A stretch of 64,000 nt of DNA from Bacillus timonensis (GTDB lineage: Bacteria; Bacillota; Bacilli; Bacillales; Bacillaceae_L), in NCBI RefSeq assembly GCF_000285535.1, contig NZ_HE610986.1, positions 1,091,671 through 1,155,670 on the forward strand, read 5' to 3'. The position numbers and the translations under genes are program-made. Below, one piece after another: positions 18,810 to 28,008 of the stretch (position 1 is its first letter; every line of letters begins with the position of its first letter). The notes under the pieces are model-generated. The model made no database searches, had not been told where the DNA came from, and saw only the letters and a program-made list of their open reading frames with translations.

Positions 18810-18972
18810 ATTGTTCGTTTCTATACACTCTTCAACCTTTCTCCACTTTAATCTTTCCAATTCTTACATTGTTTTATTGAAAAAAAGACATGCTAAAGAA
18901 GGATAATTCGAGGCAGCCCACTACAACAAATTTCACAGTTTGATATACCTATGGTTGAAGGGAGTTTTTTAG

Positions 18973-19650
18973 GTGAAATTGTTTCAAGTCAGAAAAGGAC
19001 AATTTGTATATTACAATAACGAGTTACATAAGGTTTATGGGGTAAAACCAATGTATAAGCAATCTGTTCATCTTATAAAGCTGAAGGATTTAACACAGCA
19101 TTTGACAAATGCAGCACAAATTGAGAGATACAAACCAAAGGAATTTGACAGCTTTATTTTTAACCATAAAGCCTATACTCTCAAACTCAATCAAAATGCT
19201 GAAGAAGGAGATTATATATTAATTCACAACCCAAAACCCGATTCCCTAGATACGTATTCGTTAAATGAAATTGAAATGGTTGAAACGGTTGATAAAAAAG
19301 GAATCATAACAAGTAATTCTCACGGAATCAAGCACAATGAGTATATGTTAATGGCACCTGGCCGGGACAAAAACAGCTACCCCATCGATTTTAAAGACAT
19401 GAAATCTGGCGATGTAGCAGACTTACAGGAGGCACCTTCACAAAATGTAAATCTTGTAGACAATGCATTGCTACCTGCCTTAGGAGACATCTATCAAAAA
19501 AAGGATAGTCCCGAATTATTTATCACGATGGTTCTGGCAGTTAAAGCTGAAACGGTTTATCTAGGAGGCGGACTGGAAATATCAGCGTTTGAATTGATGA
19601 ACACTGACAAATGGGAGTTTCTTTACAATCTTCAAGACCAGAACACGTGA
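18973..19650 (+). CDS. Conserved hypothetical cytosolic protein
   Basis: It has 225 residues, is hydrophilic, and has no signal or membrane segment. I do not recognise a family. It begins with a basic segment (MKLFQVRKGQFVYYNNELHKVYG) like a small beta-barrel. A 'GDYILIHNP' stretch lies near residue 83, and a GGGLEISAFELM segment near the C-terminus. The start is GTG behind AGGGAG. It lies 67 bp before opuD on the same strand and may be cotranscribed. A weak GAGTTCA/TGAACTC hairpin overlaps its last codon. Confidence 0.6.
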   Translation: MKLFQVRKGQFVYYNNELHKVYGVKPMYKQSVHLIKLKDLTQHLTNAAQIERYKPKEFDSFIFNHKAYTLKLNQNAEEGDYILIHNPKPDSLDTYSLNEIEMVETVDKKGIITSNSHGIKHNEYMLMAPGRDKNSYPIDFKDMKSGDVADLQEAPSQNVNLVDNALLPALGDIYQKKDSPELFITMVLAVKAETVYLGGGLEISAFELMNTDKWEFLYNLQDQNT

Positions 19651-19717
19651 GTTCATCTTTGAGTGAACTCTTCGATTACCTTACAAAAATAATGCTTATT
19701 TCTACTAGGAGGTTTCC

Positions 19718-21250
19718 ATGGCCAGAAAAAGTCAAAACGGATCAAGCGTATTTTTTATTTCAATCATCCTTACCCTTATTTTCATTATTTGGGGTGTCTT
19801 CTTTACAGAAAATCTCGCTCATGTCACGGATATCATCTATAATGGTTCAATTGATTACCTCGGCTGGGTATATCTAGCTGCGACTTTATTCTTTGTCATT
19901 TTCTCTGTATTTTTGTTGTTCTCAAAATATGGTGATATTCGGCTGGGTAAAAAAACGGACCGACCTGATTTCAATACCGCCTCTTGGCTTGCCATGTTGT
20001 TCGGTGCCGGGATGGGTATCGGGATTGTCTATTGGGGTGTTGCTGAACCCGTTACCCATTACACAAACCCTCCCTATGGTGACCCTTATACAGTTAATGC
20101 AGCTAATACTGCAATGAAATACACCTTTTTTCATTGGGGTCTGGACCCATGGGCAATCTATACAATCATTGGTTTAGCCCTTGCCTTTTTTCAATATAAC
20201 AAAAAGCTTCCGGCATCGATAAGTTCTGCATTCTACCCAATGCTAGGCGATCGAATTTTCGGTCCAATTGGGAAAACAATTGATATACTGTCCATATTTG
20301 CAACAGTTTTCGGGATTGCTACATCACTAGGCCTCGGTGCCATGCAGGTTACGGCCGGAATGCATGACTTATTTGGCGTTCCTAATGGGTTAATCGTTCA
20401 GTTGATTGTGATTGCAGTCGCAACAGTCCTGTTTACTATCTCGATAAATACAGGCTTAGAGAGAGGAATCCAATACCTATCAAATGCAGCAATGATTTTA
20501 TCGTTTGCGATTATGCTGATGATTTTAATTGTTGGTCCAACTTTAACTGTTATAAAAGTCTTTTTTAATACAACAGGTCTCTATTTAAGTGACTTTATTC
20601 ATATGAGTTTAAGGTTACAACCCTTTGGTGAAGGAGAATGGATTGCATCGTGGACGTTATTTTATTGGGCATGGTGGATTGCCTGGGCGCCATTTGTCGG
20701 AATGTTTATTGCCCGAGTTTCTAAAGGACGAACAGTAAGAGAGTTTGTAATTGGCGTATTGATTTTCCCTACCCTTGGGACATGTCTTTGGATGTCGGTA
20801 TTTGGAGGTTCCGCATTAGAGCTTGTTCAAAACACAGGAAATCATGACCTAGCGGCCCATATTACCGAAAACGTCTCATTATCTATCTTTACATTCTTTG
20901 ATTACCTCCCATTAAGTTCTGTGTTAAGTACCTTGGGGTTTGCTGTCGTGGCTATTTATTATATTACTGTTGCTGACACCGCTACTTTTGTACTTGGTAT
21001 GTTGAGTGAAGGTGGAACATTAAATCCTTCGAATAAAATCAAAGTCACTTGGGGCGTTATTCAATCAGCTTTAGCAGCTGTACTGCTCTTAGCTGGAGGA
21101 TTAGAAGTATTGCAAACGGCCTCTATCGCAGCAGCACTTCCGTTTGCGATTATTTTAGTCATCATGTGCTTTTCTTTATTAAAAGGTTTAAAAAGTGAAG
21201 CCGAAGTACAAAGAGGCACTAAAAGTAACACACGCTCTATAAAAAGTTAA
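19718..21250 (+). CDS. opuD: BCCT-family glycine betaine/choline transporter (OpuD-like)
   Basis: This 510-residue protein has twelve transmembrane segments of the betaine-choline-carnitine transporter family. The glycine-rich MGIGIVYWGVAEP motif of TM3 is intact (near 97-109). The TM8 tryptophan-rich FYWAWWIAWAPFVGMFIARVS segment that forms the betaine-binding box is also intact. It imports compatible solutes with Na+ for osmoprotection. Close similarity to Bacillus OpuD makes glycine betaine the likely main substrate. The start is ATG behind AGGAGG. Confidence 0.88.
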   Translation: MARKSQNGSSVFFISIILTLIFIIWGVFFTENLAHVTDIIYNGSIDYLGWVYLAATLFFVIFSVFLLFSKYGDIRLGKKTDRPDFNTASWLAMLFGAGMGIGIVYWGVAEPVTHYTNPPYGDPYTVNAANTAMKYTFFHWGLDPWAIYTIIGLALAFFQYNKKLPASISSAFYPMLGDRIFGPIGKTIDILSIFATVFGIATSLGLGAMQVTAGMHDLFGVPNGLIVQLIVIAVATVLFTISINTGLERGIQYLSNAAMILSFAIMLMILIVGPTLTVIKVFFNTTGLYLSDFIHMSLRLQPFGEGEWIASWTLFYWAWWIAWAPFVGMFIARVSKGRTVREFVIGVLIFPTLGTCLWMSVFGGSALELVQNTGNHDLAAHITENVSLSIFTFFDYLPLSSVLSTLGFAVVAIYYITVADTATFVLGMLSEGGTLNPSNKIKVTWGVIQSALAAVLLLAGGLEVLQTASIAAALPFAIILVIMCFSLLKGLKSEAEVQRGTKSNTRSIKS

Positions 21251-21255
21251 ACCCC

Positions 21256-21293
21256 AACATCTCCTTGATGGTATGAATAATCAAGGAGATGTT
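21256..21293 (+). terminator. Terminator after opuD
   Basis: Perfect 13-bp arms AACATCTCCTTGA and TCAAGGAGATGTT lie 5 bp after the stop codon. Confidence 0.85.
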
Positions 21294-21404
21294 TTATTGA
21301 ATTACTTCCCATTTAGAACTCCCCTTTTAAAGACTGAAAAAGCCAGCCAGTCCCCTGTATATGCTATAATAGTCTAATAATTTTACGCAGCAGGAGGCTT
21401 CATA

Positions 21405-22307
21405 ATGAAAGTAAACAAAGGTATTGTATTTGTACTATTAGGTGCTGGCTGTTATGGATTTACACCAATATTTGCAAAGTTAGGGTTTAGTTTTGGCTAC
21501 TCACTGGGCCAAATTAATATCATTCAAATGGTTATTTCATCGTTATTATTATGGTCTATCACTCTTATTAAACGCCCTAGTTTTAAAGGACTTACTAAGA
21601 AGAATCTCCCTCAAATTATGATAACCGGTTGTTTTATCGGATTAACAAGTATCTTTTATTATGGTGCTATGCAATATCTGCCGGCTTCACTGGCTATTAT
21701 TCTAATGTTTCAATTTGTTTGGATTGGGATTATTTTAGAGTGGATTTTTAGCAAAATAAAACCTGCCCCTATAACTATTCTATCTATTCTATTAATCTTA
21801 ATCGGGGTCTTTTTTGCTTCAAATATAGTAAATGGTGACATTCAGGGACTTCCTTTTAAAGGTTTCCTTTTTGGTATTTTATCAGCGTTCACTTATGCTG
21901 GTTTTATCTTTTTCAGTGGGAAGGTCGCAGTAAATGTAGACCCACTGACTCGAACATCGCTCATGGCAACGGGTTCCACCATCTTAATACTTGTTCTTTT
22001 CATGCGTGAACTACCATCTGTATTGCCATTGGAGACAAATTTAGTAACGGTTGGGGTGGGCGTTTCCCTTTTTGGCGCAATTCTTCCCCCACTCTTTTTC
22101 GCAGTGGGCTCACCATTGATTCCAGGAGGAATTGCAAATATTTTAACATCGATTGAATTACCAATCGCCATTCTTTCAGCCAGCATCATTTTGTCAGAAA
22201 CAGTAACAGGACTTCAATGGTTTGGCACTGCGATTATTTTAGTTGCGATTGTGTTAAATGAACTTGGTAATAGACTCTTTAGAGTCAGGAAGCATCTTGA
22301 AGGTTAA
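21405..22307 (+). CDS. EamA/DMT-family transporter
   Basis: This 300-residue protein has ten transmembrane segments in two EamA repeats (about 5-140 and 150-290). Family signs are GFTPIFAKLGF in TM1 and the conserved ILTSIELPIAILSASIILSE stretch near TM9. Drug/metabolite transporters of this type export amino acids or metabolites; no substrate clue is available. The start is ATG behind AGGAGG. It is monocistronic. Confidence 0.85.
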   Translation: MKVNKGIVFVLLGAGCYGFTPIFAKLGFSFGYSLGQINIIQMVISSLLLWSITLIKRPSFKGLTKKNLPQIMITGCFIGLTSIFYYGAMQYLPASLAIILMFQFVWIGIILEWIFSKIKPAPITILSILLILIGVFFASNIVNGDIQGLPFKGFLFGILSAFTYAGFIFFSGKVAVNVDPLTRTSLMATGSTILILVLFMRELPSVLPLETNLVTVGVGVSLFGAILPPLFFAVGSPLIPGGIANILTSIELPIAILSASIILSETVTGLQWFGTAIILVAIVLNELGNRLFRVRKHLEG

Positions 22308-22333
22308 AACGTACTCATACTAATAATAAAAAC

Positions 22334-22357
22334 GGGCTGTCATAAATATGACAGCCC
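22334..22357. terminator. Bidirectional terminator between convergent transporters
   Basis: Perfect 10-bp arms GGGCTGTCAT and ATGACAGCCC flank a 4-nt loop, with A-rich and T-rich flanks. It serves the EamA gene (+) and the MFS gene (-). Confidence 0.8.
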
Positions 22358-22378
22358 ATTTTACGTCTAGAATCATAC

Positions 22379-23734
22379 CTATCTAGCATAGGTTTCTTTA
22401 ATCACTGAAACGGAAAATGCTCCAATAACTAGGAGAATACCTGATACTAAAATCATTGCCGGCATAGAGGACCCAAATGCTGGGAATAAGGCAAAACTTA
22501 AGCAAGAAGCAATAATTTGCGGGAGACAAATACTGCCATTGAAAAGCCCTAAATACGTACCCATATTCTCACCCTCTAGAGCATTAGTGAGCATTGTGAA
22601 TGGGAATGTCATCATTGCCGCCCAGGCAATACCTATTAAAATAAACGAAACAACTAATGCTACTTGGTGATGAATGAAGAAGACCGATGCAAATCCAATT
22701 CCACCGAGTAATAAACTAATTGCATAACCTGGTTTACGTTTGTTATTTGGTACACGTGCCAAAACAAGTGACCACAAAACTGCAGCTATTGATTGTACAG
22801 CAGATAAAATACCAAACCAGTTCCCCGCTGACTGATATGCCGAACTAGAAGGATCGGCAGTATTCCAAACGTTTGCTGCTACTGCACCAGTTCCATACGT
22901 CCAAAGATATTGAAATCCCATCCAACAGAATAATTGAACCAAAGAAATCGTCCAAAACACTTTTGGTGCTTTGCGAAGCAAACCAATGAATCCTACTTTT
23001 TCTTTTTTATCATTCGTAATACCATGATAAGCCGCGTATTCAGCTGGCGTATATTCTTTAACTTTGAATACTGTAAACAAACTACAAATAATTAAGATTA
23101 CAGCCCCAGCATAGAAGGAAATAACTACTGATTGTGGTACAACTCCCTTAGGAGCATTATTTGAAACTCCTAGCATTGTTAATAAAAAAGGGAAAATACT
23201 AGCTAACACAGCACCACTGTTAGAGAGAAAGCTTTGTATTGAATAAGCAAATCCCTTTTGCTCTTCGTTTACCATATCGCCAACCATCATTTTAAAAGGT
23301 TGCATTGCTACGTTTGATGATAGGTCCATAAACAATATCGCCACTGCTCCAAAAGTAAGAGCTGCTACTGGACCAAAACCAAAACTACCTGAGTTAGGCA
23401 ACAAACACATCACGATAACCGCTACAACAGCCCCAACAAGTAAATAAGGGATGCGTCGTCCAAGTCTTGGCATCCATGTTCGATCTGAAAAATAGCCAAC
23501 CAGGGGTTGAACAACTAAACCTGCTAGTGGCGGTAAAATAAAGAAGAAGCCTAATGTATGGGGATCCGCTCCTATTGTTTGAAAGATACGCCCCATGTTT
23601 GAACTTTGTAAAGAGAAAGCCATTTGTACACCTAAGAAGCCGAAACTTATCATCCAAATCATATGAATTGGGAGAGTGGGCAACTGCTGTCGTTGACTTT
23701 TGCCATTTATTTGATTAGTCTTTTCTGCCAACAT
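22379..23734 (-). CDS. MFS sugar transporter (SLC45/sucrose-maltose type)
   Basis: This 451-residue permease has twelve transmembrane segments. GYFSDRTWMPRLGRRIPYLLVGA after TM2 is the MFS loop in the form seen in plant sucrose and bacterial maltose carriers. RVPNNKRKPGYAISLL is the matching loop in the second half. Likely substrates are maltose or another oligosaccharide by proton symport. Two LacI-type operators lie 80-260 bp upstream, fitting sugar-induced control. No hydrolase gene is adjacent. The start is ATG behind AGGAGG. Confidence 0.78.
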   Translation of the reverse strand: MLAEKTNQINGKSQRQQLPTLPIHMIWMISFGFLGVQMAFSLQSSNMGRIFQTIGADPHTLGFFFILPPLAGLVVQPLVGYFSDRTWMPRLGRRIPYLLVGAVVAVIVMCLLPNSGSFGFGPVAALTFGAVAILFMDLSSNVAMQPFKMMVGDMVNEEQKGFAYSIQSFLSNSGAVLASIFPFLLTMLGVSNNAPKGVVPQSVVISFYAGAVILIICSLFTVFKVKEYTPAEYAAYHGITNDKKEKVGFIGLLRKAPKVFWTISLVQLFCWMGFQYLWTYGTGAVAANVWNTADPSSSAYQSAGNWFGILSAVQSIAAVLWSLVLARVPNNKRKPGYAISLLLGGIGFASVFFIHHQVALVVSFILIGIAWAAMMTFPFTMLTNALEGENMGTYLGLFNGSICLPQIIASCLSFALFPAFGSSMPAMILVSGILLVIGAFSVSVIKETYAR

Positions 23735-23815
23735 AGTATCCTCCTAATATGAACGCTACTTTCACTAAAATAGCTTCATTGTTTATTATGAACTAAAAAA
23801 TAATCTGTATGTTAG

Positions 23816-23831
23816 TGCAATCGTTTGCGCA
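23816..23831 (-). promoter_or_regulatory. LacI-family operator 1
   Basis: TGCAATCGTTTGCGCA reads on the minus strand as TGCGCAAACGATTGCA, with the central CG and inverted GCAA/TTGC arms of LacI/GalR operators. It lies 82 bp upstream of the MFS sugar carrier. Confidence 0.55.
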
Positions 23832-23979
23832 ATTATAAAAATGATGATGTATGTTTTTTCATCATGATTAAGTATCCTTATATCCTTATTTTATCAACCT
23901 TCTCTTTAATTTTTACATGTTCTCAAAATAATAAATGTTATTATTTTAACTTGATAAGTATACAACATAAAATAAAATC

Positions 23980-23995
23980 GTGCAATCGTTTGCAC
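23980..23995. promoter_or_regulatory. LacI-family operator 2
   Basis: GTGCAATCGTTTGCAC has perfect GTGCAA/TTGCAC arms around TCGT. It lies 164 bp from operator 1, near 15.6 helical turns. Repressor looping between the two is plausible. No LacI-family gene is present in the window. Confidence 0.6.
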
Positions 23996-24080
23996 TTAAT
24001 CTGAAAGTACGTAATTTTTTGTTGACCACAGGATATGGTAAAGTTTTAGATAAAAAAAGGAAGAAATAGAGGTGTTCAAT

Positions 24081-24959
24081 TTGGAGTTTCGTCAATTACT
24101 ATCTTTTATGGAGGTTGCAAAATATAAAAGCATTACAAGAGCAGCCGAATCTTTACATATTTCACAGCCTGCATTAAGTAAATCACTCATTGCTTTAGAA
24201 GAAGAACTTGGGATGACATTAATGATTCGTACAAATAAAACGAGTGACTTAACAGACTCCGGAAGAGTAGTTCTAGACTATGCCCAAAGGATGATCTCCC
24301 TCCTGGATGAAATGAAAATGACATTATCTGATGTAACCAACTTAGCAAGAGGAGAAATCTCCATTGGTTTACCTCCATTTATTGGTGGTTTATTTTTCCC
24401 AAAAGTCATTACAAAATTTCACCGTACTTACCCCAATATTAACCTAAACATTACAGAATATGGTGGTGCCCGAGTTGTCAAAAGCGTAGAAGACGGGGAA
24501 TTTGAACTAGGTGTAACAGTACTTCCCATTGATGAGACCCGCTTTCATGTATATCCAATTGTTGAGGAAAAGATGCGACTATTAGTACACAAAGACCATC
24601 GGTTTGTTGGAAGAAATAGCGTTTCAATAAAGGAATTAAAAGAGGAAGAAATCATCTTTTATCATGAGGAATTTTCGCTTCACCAAATTCTTATGAATCA
24701 TTTTCATACTGCTGGTTTTGAGCCAAGAATACTGTTTAAGAGTTCCCAATGGGACTTAATGTCTGAAATGGTTGCAGCGAATTTGGGAATCACGATACTC
24801 CCCCATTCCATCTGTAATCGTGTCTTACATCCAGATGTCCGTATCATTGATACCAAGCAGAAAATTTTATGGAAACTGGCGGTCATTACCAAAAGGGATC
24901 GTTATATTTCCAATGCCGCTAAAGCATTTATTGACTTTATTTTAAGTGATTCATTATAA
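24081..24959 (+). CDS. cidR: LysR-family regulator CidR (YwbI-like)
   Basis: It has about 292 residues: an N-terminal winged HTH (SITRAAESLHISQPALSKSLIALEEELG) and a periplasmic-binding-protein-like effector domain from about residue 90. The order LysR-CidA-CidB on one strand matches ywbI-ywbH-ywbG of B. subtilis, where the regulator activates cidAB under overflow metabolism. I chose TTG 24081 (MEFRQLLSFMEVAK) because GAGGTG lies 6 nt upstream and LysR proteins normally start there; GTG 24072 is the alternative. Confidence 0.85.
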   Translation: MEFRQLLSFMEVAKYKSITRAAESLHISQPALSKSLIALEEELGMTLMIRTNKTSDLTDSGRVVLDYAQRMISLLDEMKMTLSDVTNLARGEISIGLPPFIGGLFFPKVITKFHRTYPNINLNITEYGGARVVKSVEDGEFELGVTVLPIDETRFHVYPIVEEKMRLLVHKDHRFVGRNSVSIKELKEEEIIFYHEEFSLHQILMNHFHTAGFEPRILFKSSQWDLMSEMVAANLGITILPHSICNRVLHPDVRIIDTKQKILWKLAVITKRDRYISNAAKAFIDFILSDSL

Positions 24960-25047
24960 CTTCTGGTTATACAAATCATTCTAATTATGTATTTTACGAA
25001 TGATAAAAACCGGCGTATGATAACTCTATGTTTAAATTGTAAGCAGA

Positions 25048-25068
25048 AAAGGAGCACTCAGCTCCTTT
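25048..25068 (+). terminator. Hairpin between cidR and cidA
   Basis: AAAGGAGC and GCTCCTTT arms with a 5-nt loop and trailing T residues end cidR or attenuate cidAB. It lies 24 bp before the cidA start. Confidence 0.6.
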
Positions 25069-25092
25069 TTCAAATAGAAAGGAATCTTAACG

Positions 25093-25461
25093 ATGAAACT
25101 TGGAGTCATTATCATACAAGTATTACTCATTCATCTGTTCTTATTTTTGGGGGCAGCAGTAAAAGAAGTATTACCACTTCCAATCCCCGCATCAATGTTT
25201 GGATTGGCTCTGTTATTTCTAGCCCTTTATTTCAAAATAATCAAATTGGAATGGGTAGAGGCCGGAGCCAACTGGCTAATGGCGGAGTTATTGCTATTCT
25301 TTGTCCCCTCAGCTGTTGGCATTGTGAACTATGATGAGATTATCAGCATAAAAGGTTTAGAAATTGTCATTTTAATAGCAATTAGCACCATTACTGTAAT
25401 GGGTTTAACCGCTTTAATTGCGGAAAAAATATCTGGTAGGAAAAGGAGTGAACAGCCATGA
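25093..25461 (+). CDS. cidA: CidA/LrgA-family holin-like protein
   Basis: A 122-residue membrane protein with four hydrophobic segments and the family motif LPLPIPASMFGLALLFLAL (near 29-47) and LLFFVPSAVGIVNY (near 70-83). CidA/LrgA proteins act with CidB/LrgB in pyruvate uptake/efflux and programmed lysis. It overlaps cidB by 4 bp (ATGA). The start is ATG behind AAAGG. Confidence 0.92.
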   Translation: MKLGVIIIQVLLIHLFLFLGAAVKEVLPLPIPASMFGLALLFLALYFKIIKLEWVEAGANWLMAELLLFFVPSAVGIVNYDEIISIKGLEIVILIAISTITVMGLTALIAEKISGRKRSEQP

Positions 25462-26147
25462 TGATGATTCTATTTACAATTGCAACTTTTCTCATCTATC
25501 GTTTTGTAAAAATCATATATGCAAAATGGGGCATACCTTTTTTCCATCCGTTATTGCTCTCACCCATTCTGTTAATCCTTGTTATCTCAATTTTTCATGT
25601 ATCGGCTGATCAATATATGGATGCATCAAAATGGCTTACACATATGCTTGGCCCAGCTACTATTGCTTTTGCCGTTCCAATTTATAAAAATTTACCGGTT
25701 ATAAAAAAGTATTTTGGTACCATTCTTATCAGTATCACGTCCGGAGCTCTTGTGGCTATTTTATCAACTTTTGCTCTAGCAAAATTAATACACTTAGATA
25801 ATGATTTTATTACGTCAATCCTTCCACGATCAATCACGACCCCGATTGCAATTGAGGTATCAAAAGAGGTTGGTGGCCTACCAACATTGACAACTGTTTT
25901 CGTCATTATTACAGGCATTGTAGGCGGAATCGTTGGGCCGATGGTCATCAAGTGGCTAGCAATCAAAGCTCCTATTGCAAAAGGACTTGCATTAGGTATG
26001 GGAGCACATGGAGTTGGAACGAATAAGGCAATGGAGTATGGAAAACAGGAAGTAACTTTTTCCTCACTCGCCATGATTTTCGCAGCTATCATTACCTTGC
26101 TTGGGGGTACTCTATTAATTCCACTGCTAATGAATATCCACCATTAA
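25458..26147 (+). CDS. cidB: CidB/LrgB-family membrane protein
   Basis: A 229-residue LrgB-family protein with about seven hydrophobic segments. Conserved words are LGPATIAFAVPIYKNLP, LPRSITTPIAIEVSKEVGG and GMGAHGVGTNKAMEYG. It forms the partner of CidA, and translation is coupled through the ATGA overlap. No clear terminator follows in the 154-bp gap before the LysM gene. Confidence 0.93.
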   Translation: MMMILFTIATFLIYRFVKIIYAKWGIPFFHPLLLSPILLILVISIFHVSADQYMDASKWLTHMLGPATIAFAVPIYKNLPVIKKYFGTILISITSGALVAILSTFALAKLIHLDNDFITSILPRSITTPIAIEVSKEVGGLPTLTTVFVIITGIVGGIVGPMVIKWLAIKAPIAKGLALGMGAHGVGTNKAMEYGKQEVTFSSLAMIFAAIITLLGGTLLIPLLMNIHH

Positions 26148-26301
26148 ATGGTAGCCATTGTAACAAAAGAACTTTTAGAAATACTTTTGCAATATAACTG
26201 CCAATGATGTAATCAATTTATTACCTCCCTGTTCTTTTTCTATGAAAAATCTATGATACGCTAAATAAGAACTAGCAACTAAGGAACATGGAGGTAAAAA
26301 A

Positions 26302-27210
26302 ATGTTTAAAAAAGTGCTATCAATCTTGGCAGCTACTGCATTCACAGTAACAGTAAGTTCTAATGTACAAGCTGCAACGATTACCGTAGAAAAAGGCGAT
26401 ACCCTCTGGGATCTATCACGTGCAAATAATACAACTGTAAAAAATATTAAAATGTTAAATCACCTTACGTCAGACCTTATATATCCCGGAGATATGCTTA
26501 CAATTGTTCAACCAAAACAATATTTGGTTAAACAAGGAGACACCTTATGGGATATAGCAATTGAGCATCAGGTATCTGTTTCACAAATTAAAGAATGGAA
26601 CCAATTACATACCGATCTCATTCACCCTGAATTAAATCTAGTAATCTTTGAAGGTGTAAAACCGACTTCTAATGCTGTTGCAGCTAAACCAGCACAGTCG
26701 GTTACAGTAACCGCAATGGAAAGCACAAAATCTGCATCGGCAATTCAAACAAAGAAAGAAAGTACAAGTTCTGCACCGGCAGTTCAAACAAAAAAAGAGA
26801 GTACAAGTTCTGCACCTGCTGCCCAACCAAAGAAAGAGACTGCTTCAGCAGCACCAGTTACTGAGAAACCAAAGGAAAACAAAACTGCAGTAGACACTAC
26901 ATCAGAAAGTAACACCGAAGCAAAGGTAATTACAGTGGAAGCTACAGCTTATACTGCTTCATGTGAAGGATGTTCCGGAATCACATCAACTGGAATTAAC
27001 CTCAAGGAAAACCCAGATACAAAGGTAATTTCAGTTGACCCATCTGTTATTCCTCTAGGTAGTAAAGTCCATGTTGAAGGTTATGGCGAAGCAATTGCTG
27101 GAGACACGGGTGGAGCAATTAAAGGGAATAAAATTGACGTGTTTATTCCATCTAAACAAGATGCAATCGATTTTGGTAGAAAACAAGTTAAGGTAACTAT
27201 CTTAAACTAA
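26302..27210 (+). CDS. yocH: Secreted LysM-3D domain cell-wall protein (YocH-like)
   Basis: It has 302 residues. The signal peptide ends in NVQAAT. Two LysM modules (about 26-70 and 73-116; both with GDTLWD) bind peptidoglycan. A low-complexity linker holds imperfect 13-residue repeats of the type TKKESTSSAPAVQ. The C-terminal 3D domain (about 210-302; VEATAYTASCEGCSG, IAGDTGGAIKGNKIDVF) bears the three aspartates of MltA-like muralytic folds. YocH-type proteins help turnover of wall fragments, and in B. subtilis yocH is in the WalR regulon; I see no clean WalR box here. The start is ATG behind GGAGG. Confidence 0.88.
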   Translation: MFKKVLSILAATAFTVTVSSNVQAATITVEKGDTLWDLSRANNTTVKNIKMLNHLTSDLIYPGDMLTIVQPKQYLVKQGDTLWDIAIEHQVSVSQIKEWNQLHTDLIHPELNLVIFEGVKPTSNAVAAKPAQSVTVTAMESTKSASAIQTKKESTSSAPAVQTKKESTSSAPAAQPKKETASAAPVTEKPKENKTAVDTTSESNTEAKVITVEATAYTASCEGCSGITSTGINLKENPDTKVISVDPSVIPLGSKVHVEGYGEAIAGDTGGAIKGNKIDVFIPSKQDAIDFGRKQVKVTILN

Positions 27211-27240
27211 GATAAAATCTAAGACTCTTAGATCTCTCAT

Positions 27241-27286
27241 AAAGGACCCTACAAAACCTTTATCTACAAAGTTTTGTAGGGTCTTT
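27241..27286 (+). terminator. Terminator after the LysM-3D gene
   Basis: Nearly perfect 16-bp arms (AAGGACCCTACAAAAC and GTTTTGTAGGGTCTTT) are followed by T-rich sequence. Confidence 0.85.
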
Positions 27287-27354
27287 CTTATAAAGAACTT
27301 TTCGGATATAATCTTTCCGTTTTATAGAAGATATTCAACAATAGATGTGATACG

Positions 27355-27852
27355 TTAAGTTGTGGATACAGAGGTAGCAGCTGCTTGGTCTGCCTTTACA
27401 CAATCGATTGCTACAACAATCGCAATAATAATGGATTCCATCTCTTCATTCAATATTTGAACTTTGTAGCTATCGCCCCAAGTAAACCACTCCTTGCTCA
27501 CTTTACCGATAACTTTCCCGTACTGCAATACCTGAAACTCCATATCCCACCAATTACCTTGCACTTCAATACCTGCTGCATCAATGGTATAACGTGCTTT
27601 AAAAAAAGAGAATTCCTTCTTAATCGTTAGCACCTCTCGACCATCCACCTCAACGAAAAATGTCGGTAACCAGCTGAACATCTTTTTCGTGATGAGTGCT
27701 ACTTCATCCCTTTTTGTATTCATAATCGAGAAAGTCTTTGGGATTGTCATAAAGCTTCCCTCCACGAAATATACGTCTTTTTCCTGCTGATCTTTTACCG
27801 TAAATTTGCCACTTAGACTAAACACCTTCTGCTTTATATAAAGTTGCTTCAT
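27355..27852 (-). CDS. LURP-one-related (YxjI-like) family protein
   Basis: 165 residues of the LOR/Tubby-like beta-barrel family: KQKVFSLSGKFTVKDQ at the start, FSIMNTKRDEVALITKKMFSWLPTFFV in the middle and GKVSKEWFTWGDSYKVQI near the end. This is the usual YxjI pattern. The function is unknown; the family may bind membrane lipid. ATG 27852 is chosen over the one 6 codons earlier because the GGAAGGGGG ribosome site lies between them. It is monocistronic. Confidence 0.75.
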   Translation of the reverse strand: MKQLYIKQKVFSLSGKFTVKDQQEKDVYFVEGSFMTIPKTFSIMNTKRDEVALITKKMFSWLPTFFVEVDGREVLTIKKEFSFFKARYTIDAAGIEVQGNWWDMEFQVLQYGKVIGKVSKEWFTWGDSYKVQILNEEMESIIIAIVVAIDCVKADQAAATSVSTT

Positions 27853-28008
27853 ACGACGGCCCCCTTCCATTTAGCATATTACTACTCATATATTTAAAGC
27901 AAATACCTACTTCTAATTGTATATTCCTTTTAAAGACTGTTAAACTATACTGGAGCATCTTACCGAATCTAAAAAGCAAGATTAGCTTCAAGACTAAACA
28001 AGAAAGAG

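Noticed and set aside
24072-24959. CidR as regulator of the MFS sugar carrier
   Set aside because: The operators upstream of the carrier are LacI-type palindromes, not LysR T-N11-A sites, and cidR is followed by its usual targets cidA and cidB.
26220-26301. WalR box before the LysM-3D gene
   Set aside because: No TGTWAH-N5-TGTWAH pair is found upstream, even allowing one mismatch at a sensible distance.
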